Source: an uncultured Paracoccaceae bacterium
Lineage (GTDB): Bacteria > Pseudomonadota > Alphaproteobacteria > Rhodobacterales > Rhodobacteraceae
Reading direction: 5' to 3'
DNA: 64,000 nt
Assembly (NCBI GenBank): GCA_947502145.1
Contig: CANMYO010000003.1
Span: 62,001 to 126,000 of the forward strand
Of this stretch, positions 28,824 through 39,041 are shown piece after piece. Numbering within the stretch: the first letter of the stretch is position 1; each line of letters begins with the position of its first letter. The notes beneath the pieces are model-generated. The model saw nothing but the letters and a program-made list of their open reading frames with translations, ran no database searches and had not been told where the DNA came from. Made by a program: the position numbers and the translations under genes.

Positions 28824-30482
28824 ATGACCGAGACATTTCGCCTGACGATGGCGCAGCTGAACCCTACGGTGGGGGATCTGGCGGGCAATGCCGCGCTGGC
28901 CCGCAAGGCCTGGGCGGAGGGCAAGGCGGCGGGGTCCGATCTGGTGGCGTTACCCGAGATGTTCCTGGTTGGATATCAGACGCAGGATCTGGTGCGACGC
29001 CCGGCCTTCATTGCTGACGCGATGACCCATCTGCTGGCGCTGGCGGATGATTGTGCGGACGGCCCGCTGCTGATGATTGGGGCGCCCGTGCTGGATGCGG
29101 GGCGGCTGCTGAATGCCTACTTCCTGCTCGGCGGTGGCAAGATCGTTACCCGGTTCGACAAGCATTTCCTGCCGAATTTCAACGTCTTCGACGAGGTGCG
29201 CCTGTTCAATCGCGGGGCAATCACGGGCCCGTTTTCGACCAGCGGACCACGAATCGGATCCCCGATCTGCGAAGATGCCTGGTATCCGGACGTGGCCGAA
29301 GCGATGGTCGAGAGCGGGGCAGAGCTGCTGCTGGTGCCCAACGGCTCACCCTATTTCCGGGGCAAGATGCCGATCCGGATGAACGAAATGGTCTCGCGCG
29401 TGGTCGAAAACCAGGTGCCGCTGGTCTATCTCAACATGCTGGGCGGGCAGGATGATCAGATGTTTGACGGGCGATCCTTTGTCCTTAATCCCGGCGGCCA
29501 TCTGGCAGTGCAATTACCCTTCATGGAAGAGGCGATTGCACATGTCGATTTTGAACAGACCGACGCCGGATGGCGGGCGCTGGAGGGCGAAAAAGCGGCC
29601 CTGCCAGAGGAAACCGAGCGCGATTATCACGTCATGGTCGGGGCATTGCAGGATTACATGCGCAAGACCGGATTCAAGAAGGTGTTACTGGGTCTGTCGG
29701 GCGGGATTGATTCTGCCATCGTGGCCACCATCGCGGCCGACGCGCTGGGCCCGGAGAATGTGCGCTGTGTGATGTTGCCTTCTGAATATACCTCGCAAGG
29801 GTCATTGGACGATGCGGCCGCCTGTGCCAAAGCGCTGGGCTGCGATTACGACCTGGTGCCGATCAAGGCGACGCGGGACGCGGTGACGCAGACGCTGGCG
29901 GGGCTTTTTGAGGGCCGTGATGCCGATCTGACCGAAGAGAATATTCAAAGCCGGATCAGGGGGCTGCTGCTGATGGCACAATCCAACAAGTTTGGTGAGA
30001 TGCTGCTGACCACCGGCAACAAGTCCGAGGTCGCTGTGGGATATGCGACGATCTATGGCGATATGGCCGGCGGGTACAATCCGATCAAGGACATGTACAA
30101 GACCCGTGTCTTTGACACCTGCCGCTGGCGCAATGCAAACCACCGTCCCTGGATGAAAGCCCCGGCAGGCCAGGTCATTCCCGAGGCGATTATCAACAAA
30201 CCTCCGTCGGCGGAGTTGCGCCCGGATCAGAAGGATGCTGACAGTCTGCCGCCTTATGATGTGCTGGACGGTATTCTGGAGCTGTTGGTGGATCGGGAGG
30301 CAAGCGTGGCTGACTGTGTCGCGGCAGGCTATGACCGGGAGGTGGTCAAGCGCGTTGAACATTTGATTTACATCAGCGAATACAAGCGGTTCCAGTCCGC
30401 GCCGGGGCCGCGGCTTTCGGATCGGGCGTTCTGGTTGGACCGGAGATACCCGATTGTGAACCGGTGGCGTGATCCGTCCTAG
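28824..30482 (+). CDS. nadE: NAD+ synthase (glutamine-hydrolysing)
   Basis: Nitrilase-like glutaminase domain (LPEMFLVGYQ, ICEDAWYPD) and synthetase LLGLSGGIDSAIVATIAADALG; TTGNKSEVAVGYATIYGDMAGGYNPIKD. Confidence 0.96.
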   Translation: MTETFRLTMAQLNPTVGDLAGNAALARKAWAEGKAAGSDLVALPEMFLVGYQTQDLVRRPAFIADAMTHLLALADDCADGPLLMIGAPVLDAGRLLNAYFLLGGGKIVTRFDKHFLPNFNVFDEVRLFNRGAITGPFSTSGPRIGSPICEDAWYPDVAEAMVESGAELLLVPNGSPYFRGKMPIRMNEMVSRVVENQVPLVYLNMLGGQDDQMFDGRSFVLNPGGHLAVQLPFMEEAIAHVDFEQTDAGWRALEGEKAALPEETERDYHVMVGALQDYMRKTGFKKVLLGLSGGIDSAIVATIAADALGPENVRCVMLPSEYTSQGSLDDAAACAKALGCDYDLVPIKATRDAVTQTLAGLFEGRDADLTEENIQSRIRGLLLMAQSNKFGEMLLTTGNKSEVAVGYATIYGDMAGGYNPIKDMYKTRVFDTCRWRNANHRPWMKAPAGQVIPEAIINKPPSAELRPDQKDADSLPPYDVLDGILELLVDREASVADCVAAGYDREVVKRVEHLIYISEYKRFQSAPGPRLSDRAFWLDRRYPIVNRWRDPS

Positions 30483-30572
30483 CCGTCGGGTGACGCTGTT
30501 CGCCTTTCGGCGAAGGCGCCCCACCCGCCGTCCCTGACTTGGCCAATCGCAAATCTGTGTTAATCTGGCGGC

Positions 30573-31001
30573 ATGGCAGAGAACAAGACCCAGGCCACCG
30601 ATGTTGCGGTGGCTGATTTCATCGAGAGCGTCGCACATCCGGTGCGCCGGGCGGATGCCAAGGTGCTTGACCAGGTTTTTCGCGATGTCACCGGCTGGAC
30701 GCCCCGGATGTGGGGGCCGTCGATTATCGGGTACGGTGCGTATCACTACATTTATGACAGCGGCCGCGAGGGCGATTTTCTGGCCACCGGGTTCAGCCCG
30801 CGCAAGGCCAATATGGTGTTGTATATCATGCCCGGTTATCAGGATTTCGGAGGTTTGCTTGACCGCATTGGCAAACACAAGATTGGCAAATCCTGTCTGT
30901 ACCTCACCCAGCTCAAACACAACGATCTGGATGTGATCGCAGAGCTGATCCGTGCCGGGCTGGATGATCTCGCGACCCGCTGGCCGGTCAGGCCGTCCTG
31001 A
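30573..31001 (+). CDS. DUF1801 domain-containing protein
   Basis: WGPSIIGYGAYHYIYDSGREGDFLATGFSPRKANMVLYIMPGYQDF...KSCLYLTQLKHNDLDVI. Confidence 0.8.
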   Translation: MAENKTQATDVAVADFIESVAHPVRRADAKVLDQVFRDVTGWTPRMWGPSIIGYGAYHYIYDSGREGDFLATGFSPRKANMVLYIMPGYQDFGGLLDRIGKHKIGKSCLYLTQLKHNDLDVIAELIRAGLDDLATRWPVRPS

Positions 31002-31053
31002 TCTGGACTTTGCGCATGGCGCGTGACACATGGGGTTCAACAGGAGACACCCC

Positions 31054-32376
31054 ATGACAACGACCCGTTTTGCCCCTTCACCCACTGGCTGGCTGCACAT
31101 TGGCAACCTGCGTGCGGCCTTGTTCAACTATGCAATTGCGCGCCAGAACGGCGGCACATTCGTGCTGCGGATTGATGACACCGATGCAGAGCGGTCCAAG
31201 GAAGAATATGTCACCGGTATCACCGATGTTCTGGGCTGGCTTGGATTTGACTGGGACCGGGTCGAGCGGCAGTCAGCGCGCATGGATCGCTATCTTGCCG
31301 CCAAGGATGCGCTGATTGCGGCGGGACGGTTGTACGAATGTTTTGAAACTCCGGTTGAACTGGACCTCAAGCGCAAGAAGCAGCTGAACATGGGCAAGCC
31401 GCCGGTCTATGACCGCGCCGCACTTGACCTGACCGACGTCCAAAAGGACGCCTATCGCGCTGAGGGCCGTAAAGGGCATTGGCGCTTCAAGCTTGATCAG
31501 GCACGGATCGAATGGACGGACGGTATTCTGGGCGATATTTCCATTGATGCGGCCTCTGTGTCGGACCCGGTGTTGATCCGCGGTGATGGGCAGATGCTTT
31601 ATACGCTCGCCTCGGTCGTGGATGATACCGAGATGGGGATCACGGATGTGGTGCGCGGGTCTGATCACGTTACCAATACGGCGACGCAGATACAGATCAT
31701 CGAGGCGTTGGGCGGGACCGTCCCGCGCTTTGCGCATCATTCCCTGCTGACCGGACCACAGGGCGAGGGTCTGTCCAAGCGGCTGGGCACGCTGGCGTTG
31801 AAGGATTTGCGCGCGCAGGGCATTGCGCCACAGGCGATCCTGTCGCTGATGGCGCGGCTGGGATCATCAGACCCGGTTGAATTGCGCGCCACCATCCAAG
31901 AGGTTGTGGACGGGTTCGATTTGTCCAAGTTCGGATCGGCACCGACGAAGTTTGACGTGGAAGATCTGCGCCCGCTGACCGCACGGCATCTGGCCACGTT
32001 AAGCGCGGCTGATGTGGCCGCGACGCTGGATGCCGCCGGGGTTCCGGGGGACAAACACGCGGCATTCTGGGCGGTGGTGCGCGAAAATATCGCAACACTG
32101 GACGATGTTGCGGGATGGTGGACACAATTCCGCGACGGGGCGACCCCGTTGGTGTCTGACGAAGACCGGGAATTTGTGGCCACGGCCTTTGATTTGCTGG
32201 GGGATCCGCCCTACGCTGCTGACACGTGGTCCAGCTGGACCAACGCCGTCAAGGAGGCGACAGGGCGCAAGGGCAAGGGGCTGTTTATGCCGCTGCGCCA
32301 AGCCGTTACGGGGCGCCAGCGCGGACCTGAAATGGCCGAGGTGATGCCGCTGCTGCAGGTGAAGCCAAAACTTTAG
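31054..32376 (+). CDS. gltX: Glutamate--tRNA ligase
   Basis: TRFAPSPTGWLHIGNLRAALFNYAIAR (HIGH-type motif), LSKRLG (KMSKS-type motif). Confidence 0.95.
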   Translation: MTTTRFAPSPTGWLHIGNLRAALFNYAIARQNGGTFVLRIDDTDAERSKEEYVTGITDVLGWLGFDWDRVERQSARMDRYLAAKDALIAAGRLYECFETPVELDLKRKKQLNMGKPPVYDRAALDLTDVQKDAYRAEGRKGHWRFKLDQARIEWTDGILGDISIDAASVSDPVLIRGDGQMLYTLASVVDDTEMGITDVVRGSDHVTNTATQIQIIEALGGTVPRFAHHSLLTGPQGEGLSKRLGTLALKDLRAQGIAPQAILSLMARLGSSDPVELRATIQEVVDGFDLSKFGSAPTKFDVEDLRPLTARHLATLSAADVAATLDAAGVPGDKHAAFWAVVRENIATLDDVAGWWTQFRDGATPLVSDEDREFVATAFDLLGDPPYAADTWSSWTNAVKEATGRKGKGLFMPLRQAVTGRQRGPEMAEVMPLLQVKPKL

Positions 32377-32387
32377 GGGGCCCGCGC

Positions 32388-33773
32388 ATGGCCGAAGAGG
32401 CCAAGTTTCTGACCGGCAGTACGATGCGCCATGTGGTTGTCATGGCGCTGTCGTCGACGGTCGGACTGATGGCGGTTTTCCTGGTCGATTTCATCGACAT
32501 GATCTTTATTGGCATGCTGGGCAATGCGGCGCTGGCGGCAGCCATCGGCTATGCCGGGGCAATCCTGTTTTTCACCGGCTCATTCGGGATCGGGGTGGCG
32601 ATCGCCTGCGGGGCGCTGGTGGCAAGGGCGCTGGGCGAGGGCGATACCGCACTGGCGACGCGGCGGGCGTCAAATGCGCTGATCATCGGGTTTGTGGCGG
32701 GGGCCGTCTTTGCGGCAATTGTCTGGGCCTATGCGCCAGCGCTTATCGCGCTGCTGGGTGCCGTGGGCGAAACTGCGGATTTGGCGATCAATTTTCTGCG
32801 GATCATCCTGCCAAGCCTGCCGATCCTGCTGCTTGGTATTGTGGGCGGGGCCGTGTTGCGCGCCCATGGGGACGCAAAGCGGTCGATGTGGGTGATGATC
32901 TGGGGCGGTGCGGTCAACGCAGTGCTGGACCCGATCCTGATCTTCGGGTTTGACCTGGAGCTGACCGGCGCGGCTTTGGCGAGCGTGGCGGCGCGCTGCA
33001 CAATCGCGGCGGCAGCGCTGTGGGCGATCCACCGGCACCACGGCGGCTTTGGCAAGCCGACTCCGGGCGAGGTTATGCATGACTTGCGCCCGATCATGGC
33101 GATTGCGGCCCCGGCTGTTCTGACGCAATTGGCGACGCCGGTCGGGCAGGCCTATGTGACCCGCGCGATGTCGACCTATGGCGAGGAAGCGGTTGCGGGG
33201 ATGGCGATTATTGGCCGGCTGACGCCGGTCGCCTTTGGCGTGATCTTTGCGCTGTCGGGCGCGGTGGGGCCGGTGATCGGGCAGAATGCGGGGGCGGGCA
33301 AACAGGACCGGGTCCGCGAAGCTTATCGCGACGGATTGCTGTTTACCGGTGGTGTGGTGCTGCTTGTCTCGCTTTTGCTGTTTGCGCTGCGTGGGCCATT
33401 GCAATGGTTGTTTCAGCTTGAAGGCGTGGCGCTTGATCTGGTCTTTCTGTTTGCCGGGCCGCTGTCGCTGCTGTGGTTCTTTAACGGCATGATTTTCGTC
33501 AGCAATGCGGCCTGCAACAATCTGGGGCATCCGTTCTATTCGACATGGGTGAACTGGGGACGGCACACGCTTGGCACGATCCCCTTTGTGATGCTGTTTG
33601 CATGGTGGTTTGGCGCGGCGGGTGTGCTGATCGGGCAGGCCGTTGGTGGGGTGGTCTTTGGGCTGATCGCGGGCTGGATTGCCAACAGCGTCATTGCCAT
33701 TGGCAAAGGCGACAGCCGTGGCCCGTTCGAGCGGCAGCTGACGCTATTCCGGCATCTGCACACGCGTCGCTAG
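32388..33773 (+). CDS. MATE family efflux transporter
   Basis: Twelve-TM-like hydrophobic protein; GNAALAAAIGYAGAILFFTGSFGIGVAIACGALVARALGEGD; second MatE repeat AVLTQLATPVGQAYVTRAMSTYGEEAVAGMAIIGRL. Confidence 0.92.
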   Translation: MAEEAKFLTGSTMRHVVVMALSSTVGLMAVFLVDFIDMIFIGMLGNAALAAAIGYAGAILFFTGSFGIGVAIACGALVARALGEGDTALATRRASNALIIGFVAGAVFAAIVWAYAPALIALLGAVGETADLAINFLRIILPSLPILLLGIVGGAVLRAHGDAKRSMWVMIWGGAVNAVLDPILIFGFDLELTGAALASVAARCTIAAAALWAIHRHHGGFGKPTPGEVMHDLRPIMAIAAPAVLTQLATPVGQAYVTRAMSTYGEEAVAGMAIIGRLTPVAFGVIFALSGAVGPVIGQNAGAGKQDRVREAYRDGLLFTGGVVLLVSLLLFALRGPLQWLFQLEGVALDLVFLFAGPLSLLWFFNGMIFVSNAACNNLGHPFYSTWVNWGRHTLGTIPFVMLFAWWFGAAGVLIGQAVGGVVFGLIAGWIANSVIAIGKGDSRGPFERQLTLFRHLHTRR

Positions 33774-34286
33774 GCAGGCATCGACCAGCGCGACCTCGGC
33801 CGCGCGGAGTGTCTGACTGCGCGGATATTGCGGCGCGGCGCGATCATCACGGACTGGCGTATCCCATCCGTGTGTCGAGGCAAAGAACCGCGCCACACCT
33901 TGCGGCCCATGCATCCGCAACAGGCCCTGCACGACAACGTCAAGATAGCTGAGCAGGATGTGCCCGCCGCGTTCCGTGGTGAGACTGTCGATCACCCGGT
34001 AGACAACCGTTGTATGCGCCGCGCCCAGCGCCGCGGTGACATCGACCTTGGCATAGGCGGCCTCGCGCGCGTCAAGTGCGGCCCAGCTGCCGCCACGCAC
34101 CGTGGCGATCACACCGTCGATATGGCTGTCGGGGTCGCGTTCCACAGACAGAAAGGCTGCGTCACGCAGTGTCGTCTTTCGCCAGACCCGCCGCCAGCCA
34201 TAGAGCGTTGCGGGCCGGGGATCGACGTAGTCATGGGTGGCAAGGTTCACCAGAGAACCATAGCCAAAGAAAGCCGGATCGCTCAT
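33744..34286 (-). CDS. Gamma-glutamylcyclotransferase family protein
   Basis: FFGYGSLVNLATHDYVDPRPATLYGWRRVWR matches the GGCT YGSL fold start. Confidence 0.8.
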   Translation of the reverse strand: MSDPAFFGYGSLVNLATHDYVDPRPATLYGWRRVWRKTTLRDAAFLSVERDPDSHIDGVIATVRGGSWAALDAREAAYAKVDVTAALGAAHTTVVYRVIDSLTTERGGHILLSYLDVVVQGLLRMHGPQGVARFFASTHGWDTPVRDDRAAPQYPRSQTLRAAEVALVDACLATRVQMPE

Positions 34287-36799
34287 TCGCGCGCCCGTAA
34301 CACCTGCGCAGGCTTTGCCGCCAGCGGGCGCGCGGCAAAGGCGAGCCCGGCCAGCAAGGACACCAACATGCCGCCGCCGACAATCGTCAGGGCGTTGCCC
34401 CAGATAACGGTGAAGTCGTTTTCCATGATGTAGGTCTGCACCGCCCAGCCGCCCAATATCCCCGCACCCAGTGCCACGGCCCCAGCCGCGAGCCCCAAAA
34501 GCGCAGAGCGCAGGGCGAAACTGCTGATGATGCGGCCGCGCGTTGCGCCAATCGTCTTGAGCACGGCGGCTTCGAATGTGCGGGCGCGTTCCCCGGCGGC
34601 CGCGGCCCCGATCAGCACCAGAAACCCTGTGACCAGCGTGGCCAGCGCGCCATAGCGGGTGGCTGCGGAAATCCCTTCGACCAGCGATGCAACCTGATCA
34701 ATCGCATCCTTCACCCGGATCGCGGTGATGTTGGGATAGGCACTGGCAAGATCACGCAGGATCGGCGCCTCGGCCTCGGGGGTGGCATAAACCGTGCTGA
34801 TCCAGCTATGGGGCGCACCCGCCAGCGCGGATTGGTTCATGGTCAGCACAAAGCCGATGCCAAAGTCGTCCCATGTCACCTCTTGAAAAGAGGCGATTGT
34901 GCCAGTGATGTCCCGCCCAAGGATGTTGATCGTGATCGTATCACCGATTTCGAGGCCCATTTCCTCGGCCTCTTCGGCGGCAAAGCTGATCAACGGCGGG
35001 CCTGTGTAATCCTCTTCCCACCATTCGCCCTGGGTCAGCACGACATTTTCCGGCATTGCCGCGTCATATGTTACACCGCGATTGCCCCGGGTGACCCAAT
35101 GCCCGTTTGCATAAGCCTCGGCAGGTTCGCCATTGATCCGGCTGATTTGTCCTCGCAACATCGGTGCTGCATCAACCCGGCTGACGTTGCTGTCTTTGGC
35201 GAGGCGATCCTTGAAACCACCGATCTGGTCGGGCTGGATATCCACAAAGAAATAGCTTGGCGCGACCTCTGGCACTTCGTTGGTGAAGGCATTGCGCAGG
35301 TTACCATCAATCTGGCCAACCGCCGCCAGCACCGAGAGGCCAAGGCCCAGGGAGAGTACAACGCTGGTCGCTTCACCCCCGCGGGCGGAAATGGACCCAA
35401 GCGCGAGGCGCAGGGCCGGTCGCCCGCGCGCAGCTTTGCGGCTGATCCGGGCGATTAGGCGGATCGCAAACGCTGAGAGGACCAGAATGACCAATGCGCC
35501 AACAATGCCACCTGCAGTCCAAAGCGTGAGCCAGACCGTGCCGGAAAACCAGACAGCAAGGCCCAGTAGTGCCCCGATCAGCGCCGCGGTCACCAGCAGA
35601 TAGGGCCAGCGTGGAAAGGTCCGTCCGCCTGCAAATGCATCGCGGAACAGGGTTGCGGCGCGAATGTCATCAGTGCGCGCAAGCGGCCAAAGCGTGAAGA
35701 TCAGCGCGGCAAGCAGACCGTAAGCCGCCGCTTCGCCCAAGGGTCGCGGGTCAAAGGCGAAATTGGCCGGGATCGGCAACGCGCCTTCGATCATTGGCGC
35801 AAGCAGCAGCGGCAGCGTGCCGCCAAGCGCGAGGCCAATCGCGATGCCCAGCAGCGTGAGGACACCGATTTGCAGGAAATATGTCAGAAAGATCGTGCGT
35901 CGCGTGGCGCCAAGGGTTTTGAGCGTCGCAATTGTGCCAGTTTTGCCAGCAAGATAAGCGCGTACTGCGGCACTGACACCCACGCCCCCGACGGCAAGAC
36001 CCGACAGGCCCACGAGGATCAGGAAGGACCCAAGGCGGTCAACAAAGCGTGCCGTACCGCCAGCACCGTCGCGGCTGTCGCGCCATTTCAGGCCCGATGC
36101 GCTTAGCGTTTCATTGGCCAGGGTTTCAAGGGCGGGCAGGTTGGTGTCGGGGGGCAGGTCAAGCCGGTAGTTCGTTTCAAACAATGTGCCTTCGGCGATC
36201 AGACCGGCGTTGGCCAGCGCAGCGGTGCGCACAATCGTGCGCGGGCCAAGGCCAAACCCGCCCGAGGCATTGTCAGGATAGCGTTCCAGAATGGCGCGCA
36301 GCGTGAACACCTCTGTGCCAAGCTGAAACCGGTCGCCGGGCACCAGCCCCAGACGGTCGGCAAGAACCCGTTCCATCACCCCGCCAAAATCCGCAAGGGC
36401 GTCATCAAGCGACATATCCGGAGCCAGCTGAACCTGACCGATAAGTGGATAATTGCCATCAACGGCAAGGACCTGCGTGAGGCCGCGTTCGGCGGTGTCG
36501 CCCGACCCCGCCACTGCCATCGAGCGGAAATCGACCGTTTCGGAGACCACCGTGGCCACATCGTTCAGAAATGCCTGTTCAGCTGCGTCGGCAAACCGGT
36601 AGGTAAAGGTGGCCTGTGCGTCGCCGCCCAGAAGCTCTGCCCCTTTTTCGGCCAGTCCCGCTGCGATGCCGGTCCGCACCGTGCCAACGGCGGCGATGGC
36701 TGCGACACCCAGTGCAAGGCAGGCCAGAAAGACCCGAAACCCGCGCAAGCCGCCGCGCAATTCGCGACGGGCAAATGTGGCGGCGAGGCGCAGGCTCAT
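34283..36799 (-). CDS. ABC transporter permease (YbbP/FtsX-like)
   Basis: LAATFARRELRGGLRGFRVFLACLALGVAAIAAVG; two FtsX-like TM blocks (KTGTIATLKTLGATRRTIF; EAAVLKTIGATRGRI). Confidence 0.92.
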   Translation of the reverse strand: MSLRLAATFARRELRGGLRGFRVFLACLALGVAAIAAVGTVRTGIAAGLAEKGAELLGGDAQATFTYRFADAAEQAFLNDVATVVSETVDFRSMAVAGSGDTAERGLTQVLAVDGNYPLIGQVQLAPDMSLDDALADFGGVMERVLADRLGLVPGDRFQLGTEVFTLRAILERYPDNASGGFGLGPRTIVRTAALANAGLIAEGTLFETNYRLDLPPDTNLPALETLANETLSASGLKWRDSRDGAGGTARFVDRLGSFLILVGLSGLAVGGVGVSAAVRAYLAGKTGTIATLKTLGATRRTIFLTYFLQIGVLTLLGIAIGLALGGTLPLLLAPMIEGALPIPANFAFDPRPLGEAAAYGLLAALIFTLWPLARTDDIRAATLFRDAFAGGRTFPRWPYLLVTAALIGALLGLAVWFSGTVWLTLWTAGGIVGALVILVLSAFAIRLIARISRKAARGRPALRLALGSISARGGEATSVVLSLGLGLSVLAAVGQIDGNLRNAFTNEVPEVAPSYFFVDIQPDQIGGFKDRLAKDSNVSRVDAAPMLRGQISRINGEPAEAYANGHWVTRGNRGVTYDAAMPENVVLTQGEWWEEDYTGPPLISFAAEEAEEMGLEIGDTITINILGRDITGTIASFQEVTWDDFGIGFVLTMNQSALAGAPHSWISTVYATPEAEAPILRDLASAYPNITAIRVKDAIDQVASLVEGISAATRYGALATLVTGFLVLIGAAAAGERARTFEAAVLKTIGATRGRIISSFALRSALLGLAAGAVALGAGILGGWAVQTYIMENDFTVIWGNALTIVGGGMLVSLLAGLAFAARPLAAKPAQVLRARE

Positions 36800-37482
36800 G
36801 CTGCGGCCCGGGCGGTGTCGATGCGCCCGTCGCGCAGCGGAACAACCCGGTCGCAGCGATTGGCCAGCGTGCGCGAATGGGTGACCATCACCAGCGTCGC
36901 ACCGTGGCGGTCGCGCAGATCAAACAGCAATTGCATGATGGCCGCGCCGTTGGTTTCGTCGAGATTGCCAGTGGGCTCGTCAGCCAGCAGGATCCGGGGC
37001 CGGGGCGCAGAGGCGCGGGCCAGCGCCACGCGCTGCTGTTCCCCGCCTGACATCTGGCTGGGGTAATGATCGGCGCGATCAGACAGGCCAACGGCCGCAA
37101 GTTCATCCGCAGCCCGCTGAAAGGCGTTGCGTTCGCCGGCAAGTTCAAGCGGGGTTGCAACGTTTTCCAGCGCAGTCATTGTCGGGATGAGGTGGAAAGA
37201 TTGAAACACCACCCCCATATTATCCCGACGGAAGCGCGCAAGCTGGTCTTCGTTCATGGCTGTCAGGGGCTGGCCGAGCGCGGTCACCTGACCGGATGTT
37301 GCCTGTTCCAGCCCGCCCATCAACATAAGGAGCGAAGATTTGCCCGACCCACTTGGCCCGATCAACCCAAGCGTTTCGCCCGCAGCGACGTCAAGCGATA
37401 CGTCATGCAGGATGTCGACCCGCCCGGCGTTGCCCATCAACGACAGGCTGGCTTTGGAAAGGGACAGCACGGGGTCAGTCAT
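36796..37482 (-). CDS. ABC transporter ATP-binding protein (YbbA/LolD-like)
   Basis: LIGPSGSGKSSLLMLMGGLEQ; SGGEQQRVALARA; LLADEPTGNLD. Confidence 0.93.
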   Translation of the reverse strand: MTDPVLSLSKASLSLMGNAGRVDILHDVSLDVAAGETLGLIGPSGSGKSSLLMLMGGLEQATSGQVTALGQPLTAMNEDQLARFRRDNMGVVFQSFHLIPTMTALENVATPLELAGERNAFQRAADELAAVGLSDRADHYPSQMSGGEQQRVALARASAPRPRILLADEPTGNLDETNGAAIMQLLFDLRDRHGATLVMVTHSRTLANRCDRVVPLRDGRIDTARAAA

Positions 37483-37549
37483 CGGGATCGCCTTTGTTTG
37501 GTTAACTTCTGTTGGATATGGGGTTCGGTGGGCAGTTCTCAACCTGATT

Positions 37550-38152
37550 ATGCTGATATTTGGTGCAGGAATCGTGCATGCGGAGCCGGTGAGGATTGCC
37601 GCGCTGGGGGACAGCCTGACCGCAGGCTACGGTTTGCCGCCCGAAGATGGGCTGACCGCGCAGTTGCAGCGTTGGCTGGATGCGCGCGGTGCGCAGGTCA
37701 CGATCATCAACGCGGGCGTGTCCGGTGACACAACGGCCGGAGGGCTGGCGCGGGTTGACTGGACATTAGGCGATGACGTGGATGCGATGATTGTCGCGCT
37801 GGGCGCAAACGACTACCTGCGCGGGCTGGACCCAAACCTGACACGGGAAAACCTGGATGGCATTCTGACAGCCGCAGGTGACAGGGCGGTGCCGGTGATG
37901 TTGGTTCAACTTGAGGTCGGCGCAAACTATGGCACTGACTACAAAGAGAAATTTGACGCGATCTATCCAGAGCTTGCCACCGCCCATGAGGCCGTGCTTG
38001 TGCCGGGATTTTTCGAAAGCCTGATCGTGGCAGAGGGCAATCTGGTTGATTATCTGCAGGCCGACGGGCTGCATCCGACCGCAAGCGGGGTGGCGCTGAT
38101 CGTGGATGACCTGGGCCCCCGGGTGCAGGATTTTGCCGCGGGTCTGGACTGA
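37550..38152 (+). CDS. Arylesterase / SGNH hydrolase (TesA-like)
   Basis: IAALGDSLTAGYGL (GDSL), VSGDTTAGGL, VALGANDYLRG, DGLHPTASG. Confidence 0.92.
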   Translation: MLIFGAGIVHAEPVRIAALGDSLTAGYGLPPEDGLTAQLQRWLDARGAQVTIINAGVSGDTTAGGLARVDWTLGDDVDAMIVALGANDYLRGLDPNLTRENLDGILTAAGDRAVPVMLVQLEVGANYGTDYKEKFDAIYPELATAHEAVLVPGFFESLIVAEGNLVDYLQADGLHPTASGVALIVDDLGPRVQDFAAGLD

Positions 38153-38742
38153 TGCCCGGGCGGCTGTTTCTGGGGCAGGACCCGCAAATCGCCGGGATCA
38201 CATTTGAAGGGCCACGCTGGAACATGGCGCCGGGACAGGATCTGATCACACTGACCGCGGAGGGCGGTCGAAACATGCGCTGGGGGATCATCCCAGTGGG
38301 GCGCGTGAATGCGCGCGGTCGGCCGGTGATGGAGACGATCATCAACGCCAGATCAGAAACGGTGTTCGACAAATCCGCCTTTGCCGGGGTCAAGCGGGCG
38401 GTGGTGCCGGTAGACGGCTGGTACGAATGGACCGGCAAAACCCGCCGCAAGACAGCCTGGCGGATCACACGCAAAGATCAGGCGCTGATCTGGTTTGCGG
38501 CGATCTGCGATGTCTGGGCCGCGCCGGGGGGCTCCGAAATCCATCAGGTCGCAACGGTCACCTGCGCGCCTTCGGCCGATGTGCGCGATATTCATCACCG
38601 CATGGGCGTCATCCTTGAAAAGAAGGACGTTTCAACCTGGTTGGGTGACGACGAGGATGCGGCCAGGGCGCTGATGCTGCCCTATCGCGATGGCGGACTT
38701 CAGGTTGACGAGGCGGCAGGCGTGAATTGGAACGGCGCATGA
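38152..38742 (+). CDS. SOS response-associated peptidase (SRAP/YedK-like), Cys2-less variant
   Basis: RWGIIPVG, INARSETV, RAVVPVDGWYEW, IHHRMGVIL are SRAP motifs, but the N-terminus is MPGR, not MCGR. Confidence 0.88.
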   Translation: MPGRLFLGQDPQIAGITFEGPRWNMAPGQDLITLTAEGGRNMRWGIIPVGRVNARGRPVMETIINARSETVFDKSAFAGVKRAVVPVDGWYEWTGKTRRKTAWRITRKDQALIWFAAICDVWAAPGGSEIHQVATVTCAPSADVRDIHHRMGVILEKKDVSTWLGDDEDAARALMLPYRDGGLQVDEAAGVNWNGA

Positions 38743-38779
38743 GCTAAGATATCTGCACGTTCACATGAAAGGGAGAAAC

Positions 38780-38986
38780 ATGTCTTCAGTAGCAAAAGTC
38801 ACAGAAATCATTTGCGAGTCTTCAAAGTCATTTGATGATGCGGTCGAAAATGGCATCGCACGGGCATCAAAAACGCTAAAAGGGATCAAGGGCGCTTGGG
38901 TTGCCGATCAGAAGGTCACGGTTGATGACGGCAAGGTCACCAGCTATCGCGTCGTGCTGAAAGTGACATTCGTATTGTCCGATTGA
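38780..38986 (+). CDS. Dodecin
   Basis: VAKVTEIICESSKSFDDAVENGIARASKTLKGIKGAWV...GKVTSYRVVLKVTFVL. Confidence 0.92.
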   Translation: MSSVAKVTEIICESSKSFDDAVENGIARASKTLKGIKGAWVADQKVTVDDGKVTSYRVVLKVTFVLSD

Positions 38987-38992
38987 GCACAA

Positions 38993-39027
38993 AAATGGGC
39001 GCCACGGTCATCATCGGGCGCCCATTT
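38993..39027 (-). terminator. Rho-independent terminator-like hairpin (cold-shock gene side)
   Basis: Perfect 11-bp stem aaatgggcgcc / ggcgcccattt, loop 13 nt; on the minus strand followed by TT then GTGC. Confidence 0.55.
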
Positions 39028-39041
39028 GACGTGTCTGCCGA

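Noticed and set aside
29802-31127. 441-aa - strand ORF across nadE, DUF1801 and gltX
   Set aside because: Antisense to three well-supported genes; composition artefact.
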